Part shown: positions 8,126 through 13,454 of the stretch, piece after piece | How positions within the stretch are numbered: position 1 is the first letter of the stretch | How the letters are laid out: each line of letters begins with the position of its first letter | Source of the DNA: an uncultured Roseburia sp. | Lineage (GTDB): Bacteria; Bacillota; Clostridia; Lachnospirales; Lachnospiraceae | Assembly (NCBI GenBank): GCA_947070915.1 | Contig: CAMTDY010000063.1 | Span: 1-13,454 of the forward strand | DNA: 13,454 nt | Direction of reading: 5' to 3' | Made by a program: the position numbers and the translations under genes | The notes under the pieces: generated by a model | What the model was told of the DNA's origin: nothing | The model's input: the letters and a program-made list of their open reading frames with translations, nothing else | Database searches by the model: none

Positions 8126-8168
8126 GAGCCACGCTGTGTCCGCCCAAATGAGTAGCCGTTGGGGGGCT

Positions 8169-8203
8169 CAACCAATGGTTGATATGATATCTACGGTTGG
8201 TTG
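8169..8203. promoter_or_regulatory. Cluster of small palindromes upstream of the XRE gene
   Basis: CAACCA-A-TGGTTG (8169-8181) is a palindrome with one central base. GATAT-G-ATATC (8181-8191) is a second one touching it. TTGGTTG (8197-8203) is the reverse complement of the first seven bases at 8169-8175. The cluster lies 25 bases before the -10 of the XRE gene, where a dimeric HTH protein could bind. Autoregulation by the downstream XRE protein is inference. Confidence 0.4.
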
Positions 8204-8227
8204 CTGTTACTGCCAGCGGTGGGAAGT

Positions 8228-8233
8228 TATAAT
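8228..8233 (+). promoter_or_regulatory. Perfect -10 hexamer upstream of the XRE gene
   Basis: TATAAT sits 35 bases before the ATG. No good -35 is found at 17 bases (the bases there are TGTTAC; TTGCTG at 8201-8206 is too far), so the promoter may need an activator or be weak. The ribosome site AGGGGGC follows at 8256-8261. Confidence 0.45.
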
Positions 8234-8268
8234 GATGTTAATCCGCTAAGAAAAAGGGGGCAGAAAAT

Positions 8269-8874
8269 ATGAAACTTGGTGAAAAAATCAGGGAAGCCAG
8301 AAAAGTACAAAATCTAAGTCAGGAGAACCTTGCAGAGGAAATTGGTATCTCAGTTCAGGCAGTCAGCAAATGGGAGTGCGGCCAGTCCTGCCCGGACATT
8401 ATGTATCTTCCGCATATCGCCGATTATCTCGGGGTAAGTCTGGATTATCTGCTGCGGGAAGATGCGAATGAATTTGCAAGGCCGCAGAAACTGGAGAAGA
8501 TAGAGCTTCCAGATGATGGAAAGGTAAGGATTTTCCAATGTATAGGGAACCGTGTGATTACTCAGAACGAGCTAAAGGGAATACCGGAAGAGGAGATGCC
8601 CATCATCCAGCTTTCCCTCGAGACGGTGCAAATGTCTGAAGGAAATCTCCATATAGAGATCTGGGGATCGGCACAGATCAGAGGATCTATACAAGGCGAT
8701 GTGTCGGCGGGAACTTCAGTCAGCTGTGAAGGCGTCCAGGGAGATGTAAATGCGGGAGGGTCAGTTTCCTGCGTCTCTGTAGCTGGTAATACAAATGCGG
8801 GAGGGTCAGTTTCCTGTGACACGGTGGCAGGAAATGTATATGCGGGCGGATCTGTGACATGTGCTGGTGTATAG
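8269..8874 (+). CDS. XRE-family HTH protein with Cys-bearing 15-residue repeat tail
   Basis: 201 residues. Residues 1-63 are a Cro/C1-type helix-turn-helix (LGEKIREARKVQNLSQENLA, ISVQAVSKWECG, then ADYLGVSLDYLL), so DNA binding is well supported. Residues about 75-140 are a linker with beta character. Residues 143-201 hold four 15-residue repeats of the form GDVNAGGSVSCxxVx, with cysteines at exactly 153, 168, 183 and 198. Such repeats suggest a short right-handed beta-solenoid, comparable with bactofilin-like or polymer-forming sequences (inference). The tail could mediate oligomer formation, and the stacked thiols could bind metal or sense oxidation. Two of the repeats are nearly identical in DNA, pointing to recent duplication. 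The gene stands alone and faces the minus-strand operon tail-to-tail. No target genes are identifiable. Confidence 0.85.
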   Translation: MKLGEKIREARKVQNLSQENLAEEIGISVQAVSKWECGQSCPDIMYLPHIADYLGVSLDYLLREDANEFARPQKLEKIELPDDGKVRIFQCIGNRVITQNELKGIPEEEMPIIQLSLETVQMSEGNLHIEIWGSAQIRGSIQGDVSAGTSVSCEGVQGDVNAGGSVSCVSVAGNTNAGGSVSCDTVAGNVYAGGSVTCAGV

Positions 8875-8926
8875 TCAGTAAAATTTGGGTTTTTACCTGG
8901 CAGACAATTGCAAGTAGGGTTAAATC

Positions 8927-9352
8927 TTATTCTGCTATTTGTTTATAAATATCTTTTAAATCATCAATGGCCATCTCAACGTCTAAAGTATGGAAGCCAA
9001 GCCAACACTCGTTCATTGTTTTGGCATCAGCAGTTTTATATATTTCGTGGCTGTATTCGTTTGTGTAGTAATGCCAATAGCGATAGGTATACCCTGCCCA
9101 GTACATGACTTCCACAGAATAGGTTGTTCCAGCCTTTTTAAGCCCCTTTATTTCATCATTTAGTTCTTCAAGAATATATTCCTCACCAGCCCACTGTAAT
9201 CGATCGTATACATCATCAAGGGAAGCAGCAGTTTTGCTGTTCATAAAAGATTCTATAAAGGAGGGGCAATCCAATCCAGATTGTAGAGCAAGTTCAAACA
9301 AACGCCCCTGTATGTCGCATAGTTGACGTTTTTCAAGTGTAAAATTATCCAT
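8927..9352 (-). CDS. Small partner protein of the DUF3990-type gene, function unknown
   Basis: 141 residues, acidic and rich in aromatics, with no signal peptide or membrane helix. Visible features are a helical N-terminal half (LELALQSG-type start; DDVYDRLQWAGEEYILEELND at about 46-66), an aromatic block EVMYWAGYTYRYWHYYT (81-97) and a C-terminal GFHTLDVEMAIDDLKDIY (119-136). I recall similar proteins next to DUF3990 genes in gut Clostridia but cannot name a domain. The ATG at 9352 lies one base after the upstream stop (TAA-C-ATG), so the two are translationally coupled; a GTG at 9361 is possible but poorly placed for a ribosome site. By layout it could be an antitoxin or specificity partner of the upstream protein (inference). 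The region is AT-rich relative to neighbouring genes. Confidence 0.75.
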   Translation of the reverse strand: MDNFTLEKRQLCDIQGRLFELALQSGLDCPSFIESFMNSKTAASLDDVYDRLQWAGEEYILEELNDEIKGLKKAGTTYSVEVMYWAGYTYRYWHYYTNEYSHEIYKTADAKTMNECWLGFHTLDVEMAIDDLKDIYKQIAE

Positions 9353-9353
9353 G

Positions 9354-10004
9354 TTATTCACCTGCCTCTAATATTTCATCAAAAAATTGACCGTCACGGC
9401 GATATTTCCGGCAGATTTCATCTGCCAGCGCAATACCTTTCGAGCGATTAGCTTCACTATTTTGTTTTAGTTTGCCACGATCATCCCCAGTAAGTTCTTG
9501 TTCGTCAAGAATTTTTATATTTTTACAAGCCTTATTAGTCAAAGCTACATACTGCTTACCAAGTTTTAACGCTGAAAGACTGTTTATAAGTGCTAGATCC
9601 GTAATCTCTCCATTAAAAAAACGATCCAGAACAACGAACATTCTGTCATTGGCTATATAGCCAACAATCATGTCACAGTCTTTATTTAAATCTTTAATAC
9701 GATTGTAGATAGTTGAATGCTTCACGGCCTCCATCTTGCCACGATTATATGCCACTAACAATGCCCAATCTAATCCTACTTCAACTTCAAGGATTTTGAG
9801 ATCCGTTAGATTAACACTTAATGTATATAGTTTTGCTTTCGGATAATTGCAAATTAAAGTAAGAGGCTGATTTCGGTCAGTTCCCATGTAAAATCCTTTT
9901 CCAAAATCGCAGTGTTCCCGGCTTATAGGTGCAATAGCGCCATGAATTCCCGACTTTGAACCGTGATAAAGAGTTACTATCTCATTTGCACTGATAATAT
10001 TCAT
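9354..10004 (-). CDS. DUF3990-type, ADP-ribosyltransferase-fold-like protein
   Basis: 216 residues. The start LYHGSKSGI (12-20) and DFGKGFYMGTDRNQPLTL (33-50) are the hallmark blocks of the DUF3990 family, which resembles the H-Y class of ADP-ribosyltransferases: H14 in the YHG motif and Y39 in GFY would line the NAD pocket. Later family blocks are DMIVGYIANDRMF (111-123) and LGKQYVAL (148-155). Where many such enzymes carry a catalytic Glu, the aligned block appears to have Q151, so activity is uncertain. The start at 10004 is fixed by TAATG overlap with the degV stop and the AGGAGC/GAGAGG stretch upstream; the frame is open further upstream inside degV but that is not coding. It is followed at once by the 141-residue gene. 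Role as toxin, effector or nucleotide-modifying enzyme is inference. Confidence 0.8.
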   Translation of the reverse strand: MNIISANEIVTLYHGSKSGIHGAIAPISREHCDFGKGFYMGTDRNQPLTLICNYPKAKLYTLSVNLTDLKILEVEVGLDWALLVAYNRGKMEAVKHSTIYNRIKDLNKDCDMIVGYIANDRMFVVLDRFFNGEITDLALINSLSALKLGKQYVALTNKACKNIKILDEQELTGDDRGKLKQNSEANRSKGIALADEICRKYRRDGQFFDEILEAGE

Positions 10005-10891
10005 TATTCCTCTCGCTCCTTTCCCCAGAAAAACAGGGCAATGGTACCGGGGCCGGTGTGGCTGCCGATGGTAGTGCCAATATGGTTGATCTCCACTTTT
10101 CCATTCAAGTGAGGAAAGCGGGCTTCTACCAGGGCAGCTACAGCTTTTGCATCTTCCAGGCAGGCGGACTGGGAGATATAACATTTTCCGTCATAGTCTG
10201 TTCCGTTATCTGCCAATTCTTCCATCTTATCCACAATGGCACGGATGACTTTTTTCTTTGTCCTTATTTTATACCGGGGGATCAGCTGCCCCAGGTGGTT
10301 CATGTCCAGAAGTGGGCAGATATTCAGCAGACCACCGACAACGCCGGCGGTCTTAGAGATCCGGCCACCCTTGATATAAAAAGTCAGGTCAGTGGAGAAA
10401 AACCAGTGATTCACATTCAGGCGGTGGGAAACCACCCAGTCATAAACTTCTTCCAGAGTTTTTCCCTCGTCCCGGAGATCTGCCAACCGATCCATCAAAA
10501 GACCATAGCCAGAAGAGGCCCCCAGAGAATCCACGATCAATATTTTCCGTTCTGGATATTTTTCCGAAAGATTGCTGCTAGCGATATTGGCGGAGCCGAT
10601 CACGCCGGAGATACCCGAAGAGAGGGTGACATGAAGAATATCAAGTCCCTCTTTTAAAAATGGCTCAAAATAAGCCTCAAACTCATCAGCATTGATCTGG
10701 GAAGTTTTAGTATCTGCGCCCTCCAGCATGGACTGGTAAAATTTATCAAATGGAATAGATTTTCCAAGATCGTCGGGATATTCTTTTCCGTCAAGTTCAA
10801 AATGAAAACAAATATATGAAATCTCTCTTTCTCTAAAGTGTTCTTCGCTTAAATCTGCTGTGGAACAGCAGCTGATCACATAATTCCCCAT
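10004..10891 (-). CDS. DegV-family fatty-acid-binding protein (FakB-like)
   Basis: 295 residues, full length for the family. Cytosolic DegV/FakB proteins hold one fatty acid and, in Firmicutes with fatty acid kinase FakA, present it for phosphorylation and phospholipid synthesis. Motifs seen: STAD (10-13), TKTSQ (61-65), TLSSGISG (89-96), VDSLGASSGYG (120-130), YIKGGRISK (172-180) and IGSHTGPGTIALFF (275-288). The lipid-head contacts known from the family (TSQ, SSG, H278) are all present. The ATG at 10891 has GGAGG about six bases upstream and a strong promoter; the open frame extends to 10954 but that would begin inside the -35. No FakA kinase is in the window. Two unrelated genes are hitched to its 3' end, starting with a one-base stop/start overlap. 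Confidence 0.9.
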   Translation of the reverse strand: MGNYVISCCSTADLSEEHFREREISYICFHFELDGKEYPDDLGKSIPFDKFYQSMLEGADTKTSQINADEFEAYFEPFLKEGLDILHVTLSSGISGVIGSANIASSNLSEKYPERKILIVDSLGASSGYGLLMDRLADLRDEGKTLEEVYDWVVSHRLNVNHWFFSTDLTFYIKGGRISKTAGVVGGLLNICPLLDMNHLGQLIPRYKIRTKKKVIRAIVDKMEELADNGTDYDGKCYISQSACLEDAKAVAALVEARFPHLNGKVEINHIGTTIGSHTGPGTIALFFWGKEREE

Positions 10892-10925
10892 AGTGTCCTC
10901 CAAAAAGATTTTTAAAATTATAATG

Positions 10926-10954
10926 ATTGTAGCATTAATGAATGAGAATTTCAA
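10926..10954 (-). promoter_or_regulatory. Promoter of the degV operon
   Basis: Read on the minus strand: TTGAAA (10954-10949), a 17-base spacer, and TACAAT (10931-10926). The ATG of degV is 35 bases further on. It is the only clear promoter for the three minus-strand genes. Confidence 0.75.
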
Positions 10955-10957
10955 TGG

Positions 10958-10986
10958 TTGCTTTTAACAGAACCAGGGTATATACT
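10958..10986 (+). promoter_or_regulatory. Promoter of the flavoprotein gene, back-to-back with the degV promoter
   Basis: TTGCTT (10958-10963), a 17-base spacer, and TATACT (10981-10986). Its -35 is only three bases from the -35 of the divergent degV promoter, so the two polymerases would hinder each other or share a regulator. Confidence 0.7.
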
Positions 10987-11027
10987 TTAGCTAAAAGGAA
11001 TACTTTAAAATATGGAGGATATGTCAT

Positions 11028-11648
11028 ATGAAAGTTTTATGTTTAAATGGAAGTCCGCGGGAACACAGCTGCACCTATAAGGCGCTGAGAGAGGTAGCGG
11101 ATACGTTGGAGAAAAATGGAATTGAAACAGAATTTGCCTGGGTGGGAAATCAGCCGGTGGCAGGCTGTATCGCCTGTGGTAAATGCGCTGGAAAGGGGCG
11201 CTGTATTTTTGATGACAAAGTGAATGAGGTCCTGGAGCATTTGGATGAATACGATGGCATCCTGGTGGGATCTCCTGTGTACTATGCGGGACCCTCCGGA
11301 CAGGTGCAGGCGTTTTTAGACCGTCTCTTTTACTGCGGCGGCTCCCGGATGAAGGGCAAAGTTGGTGCGGCGGTAGTCTCCTGTCGTCGTGGCGGGGCCA
11401 GCGCGGCTTTTGACCGCCTGAACAAATATTTTACGATCTGCAGTATGAACGTCATCGGATCCCAGTATTGGAATCAGGTTCATGGTTCCTGCCCGGAAGA
11501 CGTGAAAAAGGATGAAGAGGGATTACAGACGATGCGGACGCTGGGAGAAAATATGGCGTGGGCTCTGAAAAACAGAAAAGCGGGAATCGAAGCAGGCATC
11601 GGTGCGCCAGAATACGAGGCGAAGATCCAGACCAGTTTTATCCGTTAG
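11028..11648 (+). CDS. Flavodoxin-fold NAD(P)H-dependent FMN reductase with a four-Cys cluster
   Basis: 206 residues. The start MKVLCLNGSPREHSCTYKAL is the FMN-phosphate loop of the NADPH-dependent FMN reductase fold, and VGSPVYYAGPSGQVQAFLDR (about 85-104) is its second FMN contact region. Between them lies CIACGKCAGKGRC with cysteines 47, 50, 53 and 59 (C-x2-C-x2-C-x5-C), the compact pattern of iron-sulfur flavoproteins of the Isf type, so an Fe-S centre is plausible (inference). The ribosome site GGAGG is at 11014-11018 with the ATG at 11028. Such proteins pass electrons to small molecules or reduce quinones and nitro compounds; the partner is unknown. sfsA follows after 54 bases, probably in the same transcript. 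Confidence 0.85.
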   Translation: MKVLCLNGSPREHSCTYKALREVADTLEKNGIETEFAWVGNQPVAGCIACGKCAGKGRCIFDDKVNEVLEHLDEYDGILVGSPVYYAGPSGQVQAFLDRLFYCGGSRMKGKVGAAVVSCRRGGASAAFDRLNKYFTICSMNVIGSQYWNQVHGSCPEDVKKDEEGLQTMRTLGENMAWALKNRKAGIEAGIGAPEYEAKIQTSFIR

Positions 11649-11702
11649 TGAAACAGGATCAAGAGTTGAAAGGTCCTACGCAGGAGGATTCAGAATACAA
11701 AT

Positions 11703-12386
11703 ATGAAATATAATAACACGATACACGGCAGCTTCGGCAGCCGGAAAAACCGTTTTGTGGCAGAGGTGATGATCGACGGCAGGCAGGAAACGGTGCATGT
11801 GAAAAATACGAGCCGGTGCCGGGAGCTTTTGCTGCCCGGCGCCGAAGTGGTATTAGAACAAGCCGCCAACCCTTCCCGCAAGACGAAGTACGATCTGATC
11901 AGCGTCTATAAGGAAGGTCTGGGCTGGGTAAATATTGACAGCCAGGCGCCCAATAAGATCGTAAGGGCGTGGCTGGAGGGGCAGGATTATGATGTCGTGC
12001 GCCCGGAATATACCATTGGAGACTCCCGCATCGATTTTTATATGGAGAAGGGAGATCAAAAATATCTGATGGAAGTCAAGGGCTGTACACTGGAGATCGA
12101 CGGCATCGGCTATTTTCCGGATGCCCCCACTGAGCGTGGAGTGAAGCATCTGAGGGAGTTGAAAAAGGCGGCGCAGGAAGGATACCAGTGTTATGCGGCG
12201 TTTGTGATCCAGATGGAAGGCATTACTGAGGTGCGTCCCAATATAGAAACCCACAGGGAGTTTGGACAGGCATTGGAAGAGGCGGAAAACGCTGGAGTAA
12301 AGGTTTTGTATCTGGGCTGTGCGGTGACGGAAGATACGCTGAAGATCGCGGAGGTAAGAGAAGCTGCTGATGGGAATATTTCTTGA
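11703..12386 (+). CDS. sfsA: SfsA family DNA/RNA nuclease
   Basis: 227 residues, full length. Residues about 1-80 form the OB-fold-like N-terminus (NRFVAEV at 16-22, NTSRCRELLLPG at 35-46, GWVNIDSQAPN at 74-84). Residues about 100-200 form a PD-(D/E)XK-type nuclease core: SRIDFYM (108-114) with D111, LMEVKGCTL (122-130) with E124 and K126, and FPDAPTERGVKHLREL (138-153). SfsA was first named for sugar-fermentation stimulation in E. coli; nuclease assignment rests on the fold. A strong GGAGG at 11683-11687 lies fifteen bases from the ATG, longer than usual, but no better in-frame start exists. The stop codon overlaps the -35 of the next promoter. Confidence 0.93.
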   Translation: MKYNNTIHGSFGSRKNRFVAEVMIDGRQETVHVKNTSRCRELLLPGAEVVLEQAANPSRKTKYDLISVYKEGLGWVNIDSQAPNKIVRAWLEGQDYDVVRPEYTIGDSRIDFYMEKGDQKYLMEVKGCTLEIDGIGYFPDAPTERGVKHLRELKKAAQEGYQCYAAFVIQMEGITEVRPNIETHREFGQALEEAENAGVKVLYLGCAVTEDTLKIAEVREAADGNIS

Positions 12387-12411
12387 CTTTTTAGGTGTGT
12401 AAGATTATACT
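12383..12411 (+). promoter_or_regulatory. Promoter overlapping the sfsA stop, upstream of the broken GHKL gene
   Basis: TTGACT (12383-12388), a 17-base spacer, and TATACT (12406-12411), each five of six from consensus. The sfsA stop TGA lies inside the -35. Transcription would begin near 12418, a few bases before the first plausible TTG start at 12425, so the product would be almost leaderless or the true N-terminus is lost. Confidence 0.65.
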
Positions 12412-13454
12412 GGAAAGTAATATATTGATCAATACTATTGTATCCAAATTAGAAGGGGCAGTTCTTGAGATCGTGAAAAATGCTTATGATGCAGATGCAA
12501 AAGTATTCTGCCTTTATTATAGTGCTGTATCATTATGATCGATAATGGATGCGGGATGGTAGAAGAAGTACTTCGGGACCATTGGATGACCATAGGCAAT
12601 TCCTCTAAAAAACTGCTTTTAAAACTGCTGGAAACCGTATTCAGACAGGAGCAAAGGGAATTGGCAGATTTGCTTTTGACAGAATTTCAGATCGTTGTGA
12701 AATGTTGACGATTTCGGAGCAGGGCGGACTGGAATGGATTGTTAACTGGGATGATTTTAGTGGAAACAAAAATCTTTCAGATATAAAAGCGCAGTTATTC
12801 GATTCCGATGATACCCTGTCAGAGTATGCACATATTAATTCATGGAGCAATCAAGAAATAGCAAAGCTGATCGGAAATCTGGATCTGGGAAAAAGGGGAA
12901 CTGTCTTCCGGTTATATGGTCTGCATGATGATTGGAATGAAAAGACCATGGAGAGACTGCGGAATCATCTGGAGAATCTTCTTCCCCCGGATGTGATCCA
13001 GGACTTTGATATATATTTCTTTGATGATACGACGTTAGCAGAAGAGGCAAAGGTTGTAAGCGCCAATATTGATTCTTATGATTACCGGATAAAATTTGTG
13101 GTACAGGGGAATCGGTTAAGTCTTTATTTAAACAGGAATGAGTTTGATTTTGGGGAAGAAGAGGATGAAATATTACGGGAGGCAGGTATCGCCAGGGAGG
13201 GGATACCTTATTTTCATGGTGAGACAAAGCAGATGGAGTTTACCTTTGCCGAGATGGGAGAGACCGCAAATCTTATAGGGGATTATAAAGGGGTTCTTTA
13301 TTTTAATAAAATTACTTATACTAAGAAAGACGCTGAAAAATTTTATTATAAAGATATTACGGGCAAGAAAAATTTTACCAGAGAGTTTGGTGGAATAAAG
13401 ATCTACAGGGATCATTTCAGAGTGCGCCCCTATGGTGAATATGGGGATAATGAC
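12395..13454 (+). pseudogene. GHKL (Hsp90/MORC-like) ATPase gene with two frameshifts, 3' end outside window
   Basis: Conserved pieces of one ATPase appear in three successive frames. Frame A (12395-12535) encodes KLEGAVLEIVKNAYDADAKV, the ATP-binding N-box with the Mg-binding Asn. Frame B (about 12532-12612) encodes IDNGCGM and HWMTIGNSSKK, the Asp-Gly G1 box and a family motif. Frame C (12609 to the edge) encodes RIQTGAKGIGRFAFDRISDR, the glycine-rich ATP lid, then some 250 residues without a stop. Each change is a loss of one base: near 12525-12537, and in an A-run at 12607-12612, where seven A's would restore SSKKTAFKTAGNRIQTG. No start with a normal ribosome site is seen. Related ATPases occur in defence loci and as stand-alone proteins; the C-terminal partner domain is outside the window. 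A sequencing error in the A-run cannot be excluded, but two losses favour a true wreck. Confidence 0.8.

Noticed and set aside
8126..8168. Possible terminator after the spermidine-synthase-like gene (GAGCC...GGCTC)
   Set aside because: The arms are only five bases, far apart, and no T-run follows.
8698..8860. CRISPR-like or tandem DNA repeats
   Set aside because: The repeats are coding, 45 bases per unit in frame, and belong to the protein tail of the XRE gene.
8875..8926. Terminator between the converging XRE and minus-strand genes
   Set aside because: No stem of useful length is present in this short gap.
10005..10184. N-terminal extension of the DUF3990-type protein into degV
   Set aside because: The extra residues are the degV coding region in another frame; the ATG at 10004 has ribosome site and overlap.
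10058..10657. 199-codon open frame on the plus strand
   Set aside because: It is antisense to degV, has no ribosome site, and the degV motifs are unambiguous.
10892..10954. N-terminal extension of DegV starting at 10954
   Set aside because: It starts with TTG inside the -35 hexamer and lacks a ribosome site; family members begin at the MGNYVISCCSTAD position.
12835..13415. Two minus-strand open frames near the right edge
   Set aside because: The plus strand here encodes GHKL ATPase sequence without stops up to the edge; the minus frames have no motif.

Overview
The window reads as chromosomal DNA of a gut-type Firmicute, most likely a Lachnospiraceae member (class Clostridia). The signs are strong GGAGG-type ribosome sites, some GTG/TTG start candidates, a surface protein with Big-like and lysine-rich Fn3-like modules typical of that family, and a DegV, MATE, SfsA and Nudix gene set. 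This assignment is inference from protein style; no rRNA is present. I see no tRNA, rRNA, CRISPR array, IS element or phage gene.

Layout. (1) 2-1435: the 3' end of a large secreted GH97-type glycoside hydrolase with a CBM-like domain, a Big-like domain, a Pro linker and a Lys-rich Fn3-like end. Two RNA-type hairpins follow. (2) 1582-3029: an AraC regulator with its own promoter and a dyad centred on the -35, overlapping (ATGA) a Nudix hydrolase. (3) 3160-6462: a methyl-accepting chemotaxis receptor and, 18 bases on, a MATE efflux pump, closed by a clear terminator at 6481-6510. (4) 6536-8125: a membrane-anchored spermidine-synthase-like protein. (5) 8269-8874: an XRE regulator carrying a 15-residue-repeat tail with one cysteine per repeat. 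(6) On the minus strand, 10891-8927: a three-gene, tightly coupled operon of degV, a DUF3990-type ADP-ribosyltransferase-like protein and a 141-residue partner. The last two are AT-richer than their surroundings. (7) 10926-10986: back-to-back divergent promoters for the degV operon and for a flavoprotein with a four-cysteine cluster, followed by sfsA. (8) 12383 to the right edge: a promoter overlapping the sfsA stop codon and a GHKL (Hsp90/MORC-like) ATPase gene broken by two one-base frame losses and running off the window.

How they fit. Most genes are independent housekeeping or accessory units. Two parts look accessory: the DUF3990-type/partner pair, which is toxin-antitoxin-like in layout and hitched to degV expression, and the broken GHKL ATPase at the right edge, a type often found in defence islands. 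The XRE protein with a solenoid-like tail is the most unusual protein architecture. None of these functions is proven by the sequence alone.
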